From Trichobilharzia szidati (lineage: Eukaryota > Platyhelminthes > Trematoda > Strigeidida > Schistosomatidae), in assembly GCA_944472155.2 (NCBI GenBank), contig OX235279.1, positions 143,812,920 through 143,876,919 of the forward strand: a DNA stretch of 64,000 nucleotides, given 5' to 3'. The notes under the pieces were generated by a model, which was given only the letters and a program-made list of their open reading frames with translations, was not told where the DNA came from and searched no databases. A program made the position numbers and the translations under genes. Shown in pieces: positions 49,431 to 62,030 of this stretch; position 1 is the stretch's first letter; each line of letters starts with the position of its first letter.

Positions 49431-50570
49431 CTTAAAGAGTAAAAAGAATAGGTTTTGTGAATAGTGGATCAAGATTCAGCAGAACACTATAGTTAGAGTT
49501 CATTGTAGGTAGTATGAACTGAAGGTAGGGTCGGTTGGCAGGACTTATTGTACTAAATTATCATGACAGTCTTTTATATAGTAAGCATTTGACATTGCAA
49601 AGTAACCAGTCTACACATATTATAAAACGATATTAACACAGAACCAACAGAATTTTAACATTTGGTTAACAATACCGCAGTGTGTGTGTCCTGAAGAAGC
49701 GTAGTTAGTCTTACAGGGAACCGTAAAGTAAATCAAACTATATATGATAAGAGTGTTATCAATATTATAATTCGTAACAGCTTTCATGACAAGTGCTTCC
49801 CATTAGGTCACATGGCACAATAATACCAGAGGACATTGTTAGCAGTATTATCATCATACTTGTGAACAAGTGGGTTACTACAAAAGACTAAGAAATTAGG
49901 TTTCCCTTAAGAGTTATGAAGTATAAAAATAGCTAATATTAGAGCAACTAAGTTATATTCTATCTAGCAGTGATATGAGTAGTGGAACAATTAGTGATAA
50001 AGTTATGTAAAGTGGTCCTGAGTAAGGCAACTGGTTAGCAGAACTTGTTATGCTAAATTTTCACGAGCGATTTTATATGGTGTGCGTTCCACATTGCAAA
50101 GTGACTCATCAATTACATAATGGAAAAATACTACACAATTTCAACAATATGAATTTTTTAGAAAATTATAAGAAAATAGGTACATGGTGACTGAAGATAG
50201 TCATTTCAACTCAAAAATAGTGCTAATAATATTAATAATATATTTGTAGCAAAGGCCTAGGAAATTGCGTTTAAGAAATATGAAGTATAGAAGTAGCTAG
50301 TATTACAGCAACTAAGTTGTAGTCTATTTAGCAGGGTAAAAAGTGTAGTGGAACATTTAGTGATAAAATTTTGTGTAATGATCCTGAAGAAAACAGCCGG
50401 TTAACAGAGCTAGTTATGCTAAATTTTCATGACCGATTTTCATACGGTGCGCATGAGACATTGCAAAGTAACCCTTCAACTTATATAATGTTAAAAATAC
50501 TGCGAAATATTATAAAGATTATACGTTTTAGGAAGGTGTATGAGAAAAGGTGGTTATTGGCTGAGTAAAG
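49430..50570. repeat. Diverged tandem repeat, about three units
   Basis: The block TTAGTGATAAA(A/G)TT...GTCCTGAG/GATCCTGAAG and the later CTAAATTTTCA(C/T)GA...ACATTGCAAAGT recur at about 49,520-49,605, 50,020-50,105 and 50,385-50,470. The last two units are about 365 bp apart. The first spacing, about 500 bp, contains extra sequence. It may be the 3' UTR of the CR1 element starting at 50,806. Confidence 0.6.
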
Positions 50571-50805
50571 TCATTCAGACACAACAAATAGCACTGTATT
50601 ATTAACTGTATATACATATGTAAAATATTAGAAGATGTGGTTGCTAATATAATTGTTTCTAGAAGTACTTATATTAACATAACTTACTGAAGACTATACA
50701 GAAAGGAAAATCAGTAAATTAGTTAAACGTTCGCTGCGTAAGTAGTAGAGTCGAGTTATATGTAACTGACTGAGCTGAAGACTAGACCGGCTTTTCCTTA
50801 CCATT

Positions 50806-52860
50806 TTACCAACATTTGTGGTCCTTTAGACAAGCTAGGGTGGACATGTTAATGTGTCTCTTTAGGCTCCGTCTGAACCCATCGGGGTTTTCACAACATC
50901 TAATTTCAGATGGTAGTTGGTTCCAAAGAGTGCAATATTTAATGGTGAAAAAGTTTGCCCTAATGGATTTTCTGTAGGTAGCCACCTTGACAAGGTAGTT
51001 GTGGTTTCGCAGCTGATATGATTTAATATTTTCCCACGTTATGTATGAGTTACTACAACAGTGTTTTCTTATGACTTTGAATAGTAGAAATAAGTTGCAC
51101 TTCACTCTCCTTAACCACAGAGGTTCTAAATTCAGACGCATATACCTGTCAACATATTCCACTGGTTGGTCAAACCCTATTATGCGTTTCGTTGGGAATC
51201 TCTGAACACTTTCGATTCTTTTTCGGTCTGCAGACCTTAGGTTACTATACAAGAGAGCACAATATTCAAGTTTGGGGCGGATACACGTTCTATATATAGC
51301 TAATCTTGCTTCTTGGGTGTAGAAGTTACGCATTACAAAGCCAATGAGTCGTTTACAGTCAGATACTACCTTATTTGCATGATCGGAAAAGGTTAAATCT
51401 GAGTATGCTATCCCGAGATCTGCTACTGTGTTCAGTTTCGAGAGGAGCTTACCGTACATATATAGGCACATTCTCAGTTTCCAGCGTCCAAGGTGTGTGG
51501 GCTATACCACACTTTTCTGGGTTGAAGGCCGGTTGCCGTTTTTCGCTCCAACCGTCTAGATTGTTTAAGTCATGTTGGATTTTGCCTTCGACACTCATGC
51601 CATCGTACCCATAGTCGTATACTATCTTGAGATCATCTGCAAAGAGGTATGGCTTTCCATACTTGATCACAGAGACTGTCATTTATGAACAAGACGAACA
51701 GATTAGGGCCAGGAACGCTTCCTCGTACTGCACTACTAGTTAGTTTGGTGAAGACAGCCAGTGGTTGATTTTGATTAATTGCTCTCTTTCTGTGAGGAAA
51801 GAATTTATCCATTTGAGAAGCTTTCCAGTTATTCCGTAGGATTGGAGTTTTGTTATGAGTCTGATATGTGGGACTTTATCGAAGGCCTTGCTAACGTCGA
51901 GAAATAATGTTGTTACCGAATGCCCATCATCAATGCATTGTGTAATGTAGTCAAAATATTCTAAGTGGCAAGTAATACACGACCTTCTACTTAAGAAACC
52001 GTATTGGGATGGGGATAGTAGGTCATTTGACAGCAAGTACTGAATGATTTCAGTCTTTACTATCTTTTCCATTACACGTGAAACTACAGACGTGGTGTTG
52101 ATGGGGCGGTAGTTGTTGATATCAGCTGTAGGCCCGCATTTATGGATAAGTACAATATAAGACTTCTTCCAGCAGGTAGGGTATGTCCCATCGCTTAGTG
52201 AAATTGAGTATAACTTGAGCAGGAGTAAATTCATATCACTACCACCGTTTTTCAGCAGAATGGAAGATATACCATCTGGATCAATAGTGTTACTAAGCTT
52301 AAGATTTGCGACAGCTTTATCGATCGCGTGTGTGGTGAAAAGTATGACACTTAAACATTTGTCTGTTTTACGTGGAAAATCCATGACCTCATCGTTCTCT
52401 AAGGTGTATAATCTGGCGAAGTGCTTGCTAAACAGTTCACATATCACCTCAGGATTTTCGTAAGCAATCCCGTCTAAGTATAATACTTTAGGATAAGCTG
52501 TTTTGGAGTTCGTCAACCTACTTTTGAAAAGTTTACCTATTTCTCCTGAGTTATGCGGTGCCTTAATGGCTCACATTTCTTTGTTTCTGAGGCCTATATT
52601 TCTCAACTCTTCAATTCTATTGAGAAGGGTTTTAATAACAATTAGTGATGACAAGTCATGATATCTGTAGTATTTTATTGAGTGCTTTCGTAGACTTCTC
52701 CTAAACGATGTCGGAATATAATCGCTTTGGGGGAATCTGAAGCTAAGAATCTTCTCAGGTGCGACGACGTCATGAATTGAGTTGATATTCTGATAAAAGT
52801 TGTTAAGAATTGCCTCTAAGGACTCGTTCGAAAAGCACGAGTCCCAGTTAGAATATCTAA
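50806..52860 (-). pseudogene. CR1-like retrotransposon, minus strand
   Basis: Minus-strand frames in order: NWDSCFSNESLEAILNNFYQ (pre-RT), NLKLSNTIDPDGISSILLKN, INNYRPINTTSVVSRVMEK, FLDVSKAFDKVPH, a catalytic box FADDLKI near 51,640, and a C-terminal domain (CIRPKLEYCALLYSNLRSAD, FTIKYCTLWNQLPSEI). Frameshifts at about 51,740 and 52,540 disable it. The endonuclease is missing. Confidence 0.85.
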
Positions 52861-53205
52861 TTAGGTATCCGTGTTGTGACTGGTTGATGAGTTTGTGTTT
52901 TAGAAAGTAGTCTGACATTTGGTATTTGATTACTTTCTCCATGATCCTTGATATGACAGGTGTTATATTGATAGGCCTATAATTACATGCACTAGTTTTG
53001 CCCCCCCTCTATGCTTAGGTTTATATACGTGTTTTTCCAAGTTTCAGGGTAGGTTCCAGTCACTAGTGAGAGGGTGAATATTCTAAGTAATAGTACTATC
53101 ATATCCGAGCCACCGTTTTTGTATAAGATAGATGGTATATCACCTATCCCACAACTACCGTTAGCTTTTAATGTCTTTACATTTGAAATGCCTGCGACTC
53201 AGCCT
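52860..53205 (-). pseudogene. Second CR1 fragment fused to the first
   Basis: Minus-strand RT blocks (KNGGSDMIVLLL, then MEKVIKYQMSDYFLKHKLIN and QSQHGYLI) lie upstream of the pre-RT part of the neighbouring copy. The order is therefore impossible for one element, and two CR1 pieces meet near 52,860. Confidence 0.65.
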
Positions 53206-53211
53206 AGGCCA

Positions 53212-53800
53212 TTAGGGTCTGGAAGGACGCAATCATAAGCCCCAGGGTAACAGGCAACTGCTATCTAACTACTGGAATGTAAGTCTGAGATGTATAATAG
53301 CAGAGGTACTGGAAAACATTATAGGGGATCAGCTATTAACCCGTATGGGGTGACATAGCTTACTGACTGAGGAACAGCATGGACTCCGATCGGGACGATC
53401 CTGCCCGACAGACTTACTGTTGGCTAGAGAAGATTGGGTAGAAGCCAGGGTTAAAAGCCTACTACTGGAGGTTGTTTTATCGGTCTTAGTAAAGCAATGG
53501 ATAGACCTTTTCCCTCCCTCTGGGATACATTCGCTAGCCACCACAAGAAGGTGCTCAAATGACAGACGAATGAAATACGTGTGGAATCTAGATTCTCATA
53601 GAGTGGTCAAAGACTGGAATGCCTTACCAGATCAAGTAGTACCACCTGCATCGGTGAAGGCTTTCAACGGGAAATTAGATATCTGCAGATATATGTGTAT
53701 ATAAATAGTGAAGATTGACAGATGCTACGAGAGACTACTATCGTGATTATCGGGATCTGAATTTCTCCAGCCACTTTCCTGGCCGACTTTCAGCAATTAT
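53212..53800 (+). pseudogene. Jockey/CR1-superfamily RT, internally deleted
   Basis: The + frames give EVLENIIGDQLLTRMG-like sequence, SLLTEEQHGLRSGRSCPTD and LLAREDWVEAR (RT blocks). They then run directly into NDRRMKYVWNLDSHRVVKD and DWNALPDQVVPP, the C-terminal end. The RT palm has been deleted. Same family as 28,840-29,752. Confidence 0.7.
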
Positions 53801-54139
53801 AATAATCAACACTTCTGAAAATTGATGTCCACCGGCAATACTGTGACTGCTAGTGGTATTTCTGGACGAGTTGTAGGTTCGGAAGTCATTTGAAGGGATT
53901 AGACCCCTCCTTACCTCCACTAGCTTTCATATGTCATTCCTTGCCTAGCCTCTTCTTTCTTCCTAGGACGACTTTATAAGTCCCGGATTGAATGATGAGC
54001 TGACACCATTGGAAAAACAGAGGGTATTGGATGGCTATTTGTTCATTCTGTTTTCAAAATAGAGGAAGATATAGGTAGTACAAGAACATAAAATCTTGTT
54101 AAATAACAGGTGACGCATCAATCAGCTGAGTGGTAGAGA

Positions 54140-54334
54140 ATGTTCAAATCCTACATCCCACTCCCTCTTAACTATTACAACGGTATACACTTACTCATTA
54201 GAAATCATTGTCTACATGTGATATATCCAAAGTTTCAGCCAGCCGAAGATGATCTCTTCGTTTCTCCTACTTCCAGTGACACAGATACGCTTACCAGCAG
54301 CTCAGCAGATTCATTGATGAGCATACTCACTTGA
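54140..54334 (+). other. Orphan exon-like ORF with acidic, Ser/Thr-rich C-terminus
   Basis: An AG acceptor-like TTCATTAG-type site (ACTCATTAG, about 54,200) precedes an open frame, HCLHVIYPKFQPAEDDLFV, then SPTSSDTDTLTSSSADSLMS and a stop. The composition looks like the end of a host protein, but I cannot name it and see no partner exon. Confidence 0.25.
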
Positions 54335-54672
54335 ATTGGACGCAGTATCGTTTGAAATTTTGTTTTTGACTGTTCTGTGATCGAAAATCAAAACGACTAT
54401 CATGATGAATGAAGTTGTTTAGCTGGATTCTTCGGCAGATTATCAATGAGGGGATGAATACTTTGGCCTAAGAATCGTCAAATAACTTACGACAACACAG
54501 CATCACTTCCATTAGTATTTGCGAAACCGCACCAAGAATTCATCCAAATGCGTCAGCTGAAGTTCTGACGTTGAGTCCTTCAACAGCCGTCTTCATTAGA
54601 AGCTCAAACGTTCACAAATCGAAGTGGTTTGCCGATGAGTATTCTGTACTTCATCAATGCAAGTTATTATAT

Positions 54673-55065
54673 CTAAAATTCCAGAGTCAATAAACGGATG
54701 TATTCTATAGTCCAGTCTACTACAGGGTCTGCCAAATTGTTATTGGCCAAACTTATGATTGTGGATCGCATTTCAGTTAGTTTACCTGGAGAAGCACAAG
54801 GACACTTTCTGAACAGGTGATCACTGACAATGGAAGTCACGAGTGAATCACCGAGAGACAGCAATCTTTGAAAATTTCCGCAGTATCGTGCTTTAGATTA
54901 TGACTGGAATGTCATAGGTGTAGCGAACAATTCAATACTTTTAAAATGATAACCTAATTTCACTTATAAAGAAAATCGATTCTTAGTCAGATATTGATGT
55001 TTGTAGGTGTTTAGTGAATTCTGCGATGGTACGAGAAGACGAGATTTGCAATTTGTAATGTAGAG
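54673..55065 (-). pseudogene. Dicer: Dicer fragment B: RNase IIIb region
   Basis: The right part (54,861-55,065) is a diverged copy of fragment A, without the 11-nt loss but with two TAA codons at positions that are sense codons in A. The left part, absent from A, continues QRLLSLGDSLVTSIVSDHLF, then PGKLTEMRSTIISLANNNLA. This matches the RNase III signature segment (R-L-E-F-L-G-D...G-x-L-x-x-x-R-S). The catalytic Glu position is Leu. Non-functional. CR1 debris lies to its right and non-LTR debris to its left. Confidence 0.75.
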
Positions 55066-55079
55066 GAATAGTTTCCACA

Positions 55080-55995
55080 AGGATAGCCAGGCAGTTACTT
55101 TATTTAATAAATTCTGCACAATATTCTGAAGATACCCTGGGTCATTACACTTGGATGTATCATCTACTTTTATATCATCTGCAAAGGTGAATGGTTTACC
55201 ATGTGAGAAACAAGCGCATATGTCGTTGACATAAAGTGTAAACAGTGTGAGCTCTGTGACTCTACCCTGAACTACACCAGAAGTGGTTGGGTGAGATTGG
55301 GAAGTCGCAGACCCAAGTCTTACTATTCGAGACCTAATGTTAGGGAATTATCTGAGCCATCCCAATAGTGGGTCACGTATTCTTGAAGAATCCAGCTTAC
55401 GTATCAGCAGCAAATGGTCGGCGCTTTAGAAATGTCAAAGCAGATGATGGGTACCAGTCGTCATCTGTCACGGCTACTCGTCACAATATTAAAGGAGTCT
55501 ATGTGGTAGGTCAGACGTGATCGGGATTTCAGGAAACCCGTGTTGTTTCGGGCTTACAAAATTGCAGCTAAGCATATGTTTTAGTATGTCGTCTCTAACT
55601 AGTCTCTGCATAATTCTAGATGCTGTAAAATTAATAACATATATTCTCATTTTGTGTATACGAGGGATTTTTTGTTCAGCGAAGAAATTTCTTGGTCATT
55701 GAAAAGAAATTTCTTCGCTGAACAAAAAATTGTGTTTTTATATATGAGGGATGTCAGTTTACAGGCACCATCGATAAGACAAATAGTAGGTGTGATATTG
55801 ATTGGCCTGTAGTTGTTGACTTCTGTATTCGAGTCGCATTTGTGTTTTGACATAAAGAATGTGGTTTTCCATCTCTGGGTAGGCTAGGGTTTCTAAGAAA
55901 ATTGTAAAGACTTTTAGCAGTAATACGGGGATGTCACAGAGGACACAACTGCCGAACACAAAATGGCTCTCATTTGACAAATATATGCATTCAAA
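55080..55995 (-). pseudogene. CR1 fragment, minus strand
   Basis: Minus-strand pieces give VFTIFLETLAYPEM, VNNYRPINITPTICLI, then CFDISKA and SWILQEYVTHYWD, with a remnant of the catalytic region near 55,170 (HSPLQMI). Many stops. Confidence 0.65.
55667..55730. repeat. Perfect hairpin, 27-bp arms
   Basis: ATTTTTTGTTCAGCGAAGAA... at 55,667-55,693 is exactly mirrored at 55,704-55,730 around a 10-nt loop, inside the CR1 fragment. Confidence 0.9.
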
Positions 55996-56473
55996 CAAAA
56001 CATTTACAACAGTCCAATGAGCCTAAAACAGTCTAATTGGCACAAAATACAAAATGATACACAAAGCATGGCTTTATAGTCTTTAAAGGTGCAATTTATT
56101 AGACGTAACACAAGCCGCAATTCCTGTTGGTACGACTCAGATTCTCTAACCTTCTCAATATCGACTATATACTCAGTGGAAGTGGGAGTCCACGAAATAA
56201 TGCACCTAAAGTATGCGCATACTTCCCACGATCATGGCGATACACTGCGGAATACATCAAAATCTTAAAACAATATAACCCCACACGAAATGGAATTGAC
56301 TCAGTGTGCAGGACAATCAAGCTGTAGTGCACATATGGATATCCATCCATAAGTTGATCATGCTTACTGATTCAAATCAATAACTATAAAGCTTCAATGA
56401 ATCAAGATGCCTAAAAATGATGAAAATATGCTGGCATGTATGTGTAAAACTTGAGCACTGTGGTAGTAGGTAA

Positions 56474-56582
56474 TTCCACACTAGTTTGCTTTTAGGTATA
56501 TCACACAGTAAAACAGTATTATTTACCATTAAATAATACTGTTTCACCATGTGATATATCTAATAAACATGCTACCTACCGA
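56474..56582. repeat. Foldback hairpin repeat, shortened copy
   Basis: ACAGTATTATTTA and TAAATAATACTGT are mirrored. The shared flank (TTGAGCACTGTGGTAGTAGG) lies on the left, so this copy is in opposite orientation to those at 18.6 and 45.8 kb. Confidence 0.8.
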
Positions 56583-57179
56583 ATGGCATTGGTAACGATT
56601 CAGTGCTTTCCCAACTATTTCTGGTGATATACGAAGTTGAATATAATCAGGTCTGTAGAATTTAGCACAATTGTGACTTACGATTGTTTGGTCCTTACTA
56701 TGCAGAATTCATAGCCAACACCACCAATATAGCAGCTCATCTCACTAAAATAATCTGACAAAGACTGAACCGTTCGTAAGATCTAAATATGATGGAGAAG
56801 ATTTGTGGTTCAGGTGGATGATTTTGATGTCGCTGGGTTCTCTGAACTGGATAGTTTGTTTGAGGAGCTTTCATTGCCCTACTAGGCAGCATCTGCACTA
56901 CATACTTCTATTTTAAGTGAGTTTTAGATTCCTCCACGAGTTTATTATTCATCTCTCCTGGTGACCTAGGAAGTGATTGGTTGTTTTTGTGTGTTTTCAC
57001 ACCCTCTAGGCTAATTGTATTGGAAATGATTGTTTCTTGGACTTGAACTTTGACCCTTTATGTGGGAGGTTTCCTCCTTATCGGTTGGTAAAATTAGTCT
57101 ACCTCGATGTGTCTATTGATTGGTGATTCACAGGGTTCTAAAAATATGACGTTTCTCTTCTCCCCATTTCAAAATGCTA

Positions 57180-58240
57180 CGAGGAGGAAAGAGCTGCCGT
57201 ACAAGTATAAGGTGGATAAACATCTTGATTAAATCAGAAGTCTAATGCCTGAACACCATATATAACCAAAGACTCTTGTCGTATAGAACTCCCGGAAACA
57301 TGTGGAAACTCTCCAGCAAAATTACAGGTCATGGCAATGTCACCTCTGTTGAGGCAAATACTCTCAACAAATCTTTCATACCCTCTCCTAATGATGCTTT
57401 TTTCCACAATGCAACAAATAATAAGGTTACTGACTTTCATGGTATTAACAATTTGGTGTCCTTAAATATTTGAAAGCTCGACAACCTTCCCAGAGCATGA
57501 GTCCTTATGGAATACCTGCTGTTTTCCTCAGAGGATGTAATGATATTCAATACTTCCTTTTCCAATAAGGTTGTACATGCTGCGTGGAAAGACATTAAAA
57601 CCATCATACACCTAAAGCAGTTTCCTCTTTGAATGTTAAACTTACGCCTGTTGCAATCACCTATCCTTTCGTGAAACGAATGGAGAAATTAATCTTCCCC
57701 AATCTTGTACCCCCTTCAAAAGGCTCTAATGATCCCAAACAGTTTGCTTATGGGCATGGCAGAATTACTTTAGATGCTACCACCGCATTACATCATTAAA
57801 TTACCTCCCCCTCAGACCAAGGGCCAGATATAAACTCTGTACCTTCCTCGACTACTTATCTGCTTTTGACTCAGTACCCAGATGCCTTTAGCTAAATAAC
57901 CTTCCTCTTACACAAATCGTGTCCTTGGCCATTAACTATTTACAATCTTATTTCTCAAACAGAATACGATATACCGCATGTAAGAGGGAATCTTCCTCCA
58001 CCCTGCCTACTGAAGTTGGTGTTCTTCTTACATGACTTACCTATTTCTAATGAAATCAACTACGTCAAATACACTGATGACCTGATCGTCTCCCTTCCTG
58101 TTAAGTTCCAATAAGACTGTTGCAGACTTAATAGCTTTTAATCTGACATCAGCCAGAGGACTTATTAAGCTGAAATTATCCCATGCGCTCAAGGTCACTG
58201 AATGGACAAGGCACTCGGAGGTCATTTCAGTTCACGGTAG
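57180..58240 (+). pseudogene. Non-LTR reverse transcriptase, heavily decayed
   Basis: Patches on + read KLIFPNLVPPSKGSNDPKQF, AYGHGRITLDATTALHH (the Q-F-A-Y...R-S-T-x-D-A block) and NYVKYTDDLIVSLP, where the catalytic box is YTDD. No frame stays open for long. Confidence 0.6.
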
Positions 58241-59204
58241 TTGGCCATGTTTGATTGCTGTTTGCGAATCATTCATTCTCACGCGGTTTTTACATTTAAC
58301 CGGCAGTTATTCGACACTTATGTCGGTGTAGATTATTCATTGTTTCGCTCTACATTCTTTTTGATTTCGTCGACGCTGAACTCAGTTATTTCTTTGATTA
58401 CAAGTTTCTGCTATCTGGCCAGCTCATTCTTTTCAGTGCGATTGTTGCATACGTCACTTTCATGCTTTGGTGCAGTGTTAAGTTGTTTGCCAGCTGTTAG
58501 TGGAATATTACCATATGGGGTTTTGGAAGATATGCATGTGAACATTTTTGCGTGGCAGGATCTGTTGTTTTCCGTTCATTTGTTGTTTGTTGTTATTGTT
58601 GCTGGTTATAATGTCTACTTAATCTGTAGGAATCTGGAAAAACAGTGTCTTTCACGTTGCTGTTTACATAATGCAACAATCCACAAGTTATTCTTGTGAA
58701 GAAAGTGCGGTCAGAGTTGATATTAGACCCAAGGGACTTATAATTCGGACTGAATTTGGAGAAGCTTTGAAGTGAACATAGCATAAACGTGCCTACTATC
58801 AGACCAAAAACACCCTATATTTTGTAATGGAATCTAAATTGAACAAGGATGAACATAATTGCAATTGAGAGCATGTTGTGTCTGTATGCACTTTTCGAAA
58901 CAAAGACAAATAGGAGGACAATCGGGAACATCTTAAAGGGTAAGTGTGACACATGGTTTTTAATGCATAATGTGCTAGATCTAAACACATGAATAACAAT
59001 TGTCTATTTTAATGCCAGTGCTAACAGTTTTTGAATATGTTGAGAAACGATTTAGAAGGCGGATGAGTATACGGGATACTACGTTTGTAGGAAAAGCTCC
59101 AATCGGAAAGAATATCACCTCACTTTTTTTCCATTATTAGAGGACAATAAGCAAATTTAAGGACGATCGCTGATTTGTCCATACGAAAAGGGTATAATTC
59201 TGTC

Positions 59205-59640
59205 AAAAAGATTACTCAGTCTGTAAAAGTAGAAAGAAGATTAACTGTACACTGATTAAATTAACCTCAAAGAAGGTATTCCAGTTGTGTAACTTTGAAA
59301 TTATTCGACAATCTAAATAACGCCTGGTGAACTTGATTTTGTGAATCTTACAGGAATTACATTTGTATGTTTAGGAAACTATAGCCATCAAATACAAGGT
59401 GCACATGACTCAACTCTAAACAGTTTCGCACAGCGTTAACAGCATATAGAAATACTTAAAATATCGTAAGATACACAGACCTATTCTATTGATGAGGATA
59501 ACAATACCACATGCAATCTAGGCATTCAGTGATGATACTGAATTTGTACTGCTTCATGTAAACGGGAATTCTAGGACGAATTCCTCCCCATTATTAGTGA
59601 TATAAAACACTAAAATTTAGACATTAAGCGCTATGGGAAT
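59205..59640 (+). repeat. Left arm of a diverged inverted repeat
   Basis: TTGATGAGGATAACAATACC and AAATACTTAAAATATCGTAA are found reverse-complemented at 61,680-61,740. The pairing continues outward on both sides. Confidence 0.7.
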
Positions 59641-61544
59641 GTTGTAACATCAAGTGGGCGCGCTTCTTAGATGTGACGTGTTTCTTTATCGGGTGATGTA
59701 TTTTCGCGCATTGTTTGAGTTATCGTGTTCATGCCTATATAGGCGTTATAAGTGTTTATTTTTGTGAAAATGGTTTACAGTTACGTAGTTTTAGGCTTCT
59801 TAAGCCGAAAAAGCGAGGTTTTCCTGTATTGTGTTCGTATTAATGCGTTATATCCCAGAAGAATTACTAGGAAGAAAGGCATGCATTTAAATAAATTATG
59901 CATCTAGATGACTATTGTTTTCATTTGAGAACCTTAAAGCTTTGTCATTTGCAATTTCCTTTGAGATTCAGGTGATAAATTGACTACAGGCAGTGGTTGT
60001 TGTCGTAGCGGTTAATCTACGAGAATCAGGTAAGTGAAACAGAATAAGTCCATTGACATAAGTTAGATGCATGTTCTGAGGAGGTTAAACATTTTTATTT
60101 TCATCCGTGATGACTGTAATGCTAAGCTCTATGAGATACACATTTTGAAGCTTTTCTTATGAGGTGAATTGGCATAAACGTATCGCTCAGGTAAATCTGT
60201 ATGTGCGTCTTAACCTTCTCAACTATAAGTACTGGTTTTTGATTCTGTTTAAACGTATTCTATACACAGAGGTCTAGAAATTCTCTGTGTACGCAGCGAA
60301 TTATAGCATCACGTCAGTGCCAACAATTCAGTATTAAATTAGTTATGTTATTGATGAAGAAAAATGTTTTGATTCGTGATGTTGGAAATTAGACGGCCTA
60401 AACTTTAGTAATCACCTTAAAGAATCTGATGTATTCATATCAACATACACATGCATAAAATTAACGCAGTCACTGTACGTTGAAGCACATTTGTGGTAAT
60501 ATGTGAAGCCTTTTGTGTTCGTTCTGAAATTGTTGGCTTCTATGGAATTACCAAATTACACCAATCATCTGGCATCAGTTCGTTGTTTGCATGTAGTTTT
60601 AATGAAAAAACAGGATAAAATACATCTCTGTTATTGTGGCCAAATTTATATTCCTCATCCTGTTCCTTTTTTTAAGTGTTTCACGATGGCACAGGGTTGG
60701 TCTGTATGGCTGGTCTTATTCGTCACGTTAGTTGAGATTTCTCTTGGTAAATTTTTTGTCAATAAGTTTTGATAAAATTGTGTTATATGTTTTCTGGATT
60801 GATGAGAATCCTCATTTCCTGACTAGTTATGTTGGTGTCCGTGTTATGACTCTGACACACTCTTGGCATGTTGGTTGCAATGATTGCTGTTTCAGGCGAA
60901 CTGTGCCAAAATATTGCCATCATGAGCATGATGGGATAGTTGAAGGAAGATGTCATTAACACTAATAGTCTATTTTATGTAGGAGCTTTATTTTTCGGTA
61001 TAGTATCATATAACGAGGACTTCTCGTCTCAGGATATCAATGCAGCCTATTTTCGTGTGAAGAACAGTACTGTTTGAAAAAAGAATGCTATCAGTACATG
61101 GAAATCACCTATAAATGCCAACAGAACCTTCCGCGGGAACCTAAGTTATCACGCATATGTGTCTTTCACCTTATCTGTGTTTAGACAGGAATTATCGTGA
61201 GTTGAAAGGTTATTTTTAAGTGGATTTAATATATATATATATTTGCACTGATTGGTGCAGTGTAATATGGGTTATGTGGATTCAATGTTTAAAAAAAATC
61301 TCAACTTTATTAATATTGTGCCATTGTGTGCTTAGCTGACTTCTAGGCTAACAAATGTAGGTGGTTTTCATGATTGTTGCAAGTGCAATGCAGTGGAAAA
61401 GGCAATCACTCGTTTAATTTCCCTCATTGTTTCACTTAGTGCATTAATTCAGTGTGTAATATTATTATACACATGGATTGTATTGATTATGATAACTGAA
61501 TCTAGCCAGCTCTAATATTATGAATCTACTGTCTGTTATACTAT

Positions 61545-62030
61545 TCCCATCGATATTATATACTTAATGCTGCAATATTTTTGGTCACCAATAGTGGAGA
61601 TGAACTCCTTCTGGAATTTCCATTAACACAAAGCAGTACAGATGCAGTGTCACGATTGAATGTCTAGGCTGCATTAAATGGCATTGTTATCCTCATCAAC
61701 ATAACAGGTCTGTGTATCTTACAATATTTTAAGTATTTCTCTATGCTGTTAATACTGTGCATAGTAGTTAAGAGTTGAGGCATGTTCAGCTTATATATGA
61801 TGGCTGAAGTTTCCTAATTATGAGAATGTAATTTCTGTGGGATTCATAAAACTTATTCAAATTCATCAAGGGGAATAAATGCATGAGGTTTCTGAAAAAC
61901 CTATGTTCACTAGACATTACTGAGATTGTGGATCAATTTCTAAGTTACACATTTGCAATACTCCCTTTGGTGTAAACGTATTTGGTGTGAAGTTGATTTA
62001 CAAGTAATCTTGATGAGAGAATGATGCCTC
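61545..62030 (-). repeat. Right arm of a diverged inverted repeat
   Basis: GGCATTGTTATCCTCATCAA, TTACAATATTTTAAGTATTT and AAGCAGTACAGATGCAGT mirror the left arm, with substitutions and small gaps. Confidence 0.7.

Noticed and set aside
58241..58699. 152-codon hydrophobic ORF as a membrane protein
   Set aside because: T-rich sequence produces such frames. There is no family motif and it ends in an intron-like acceptor, so evidence is insufficient.
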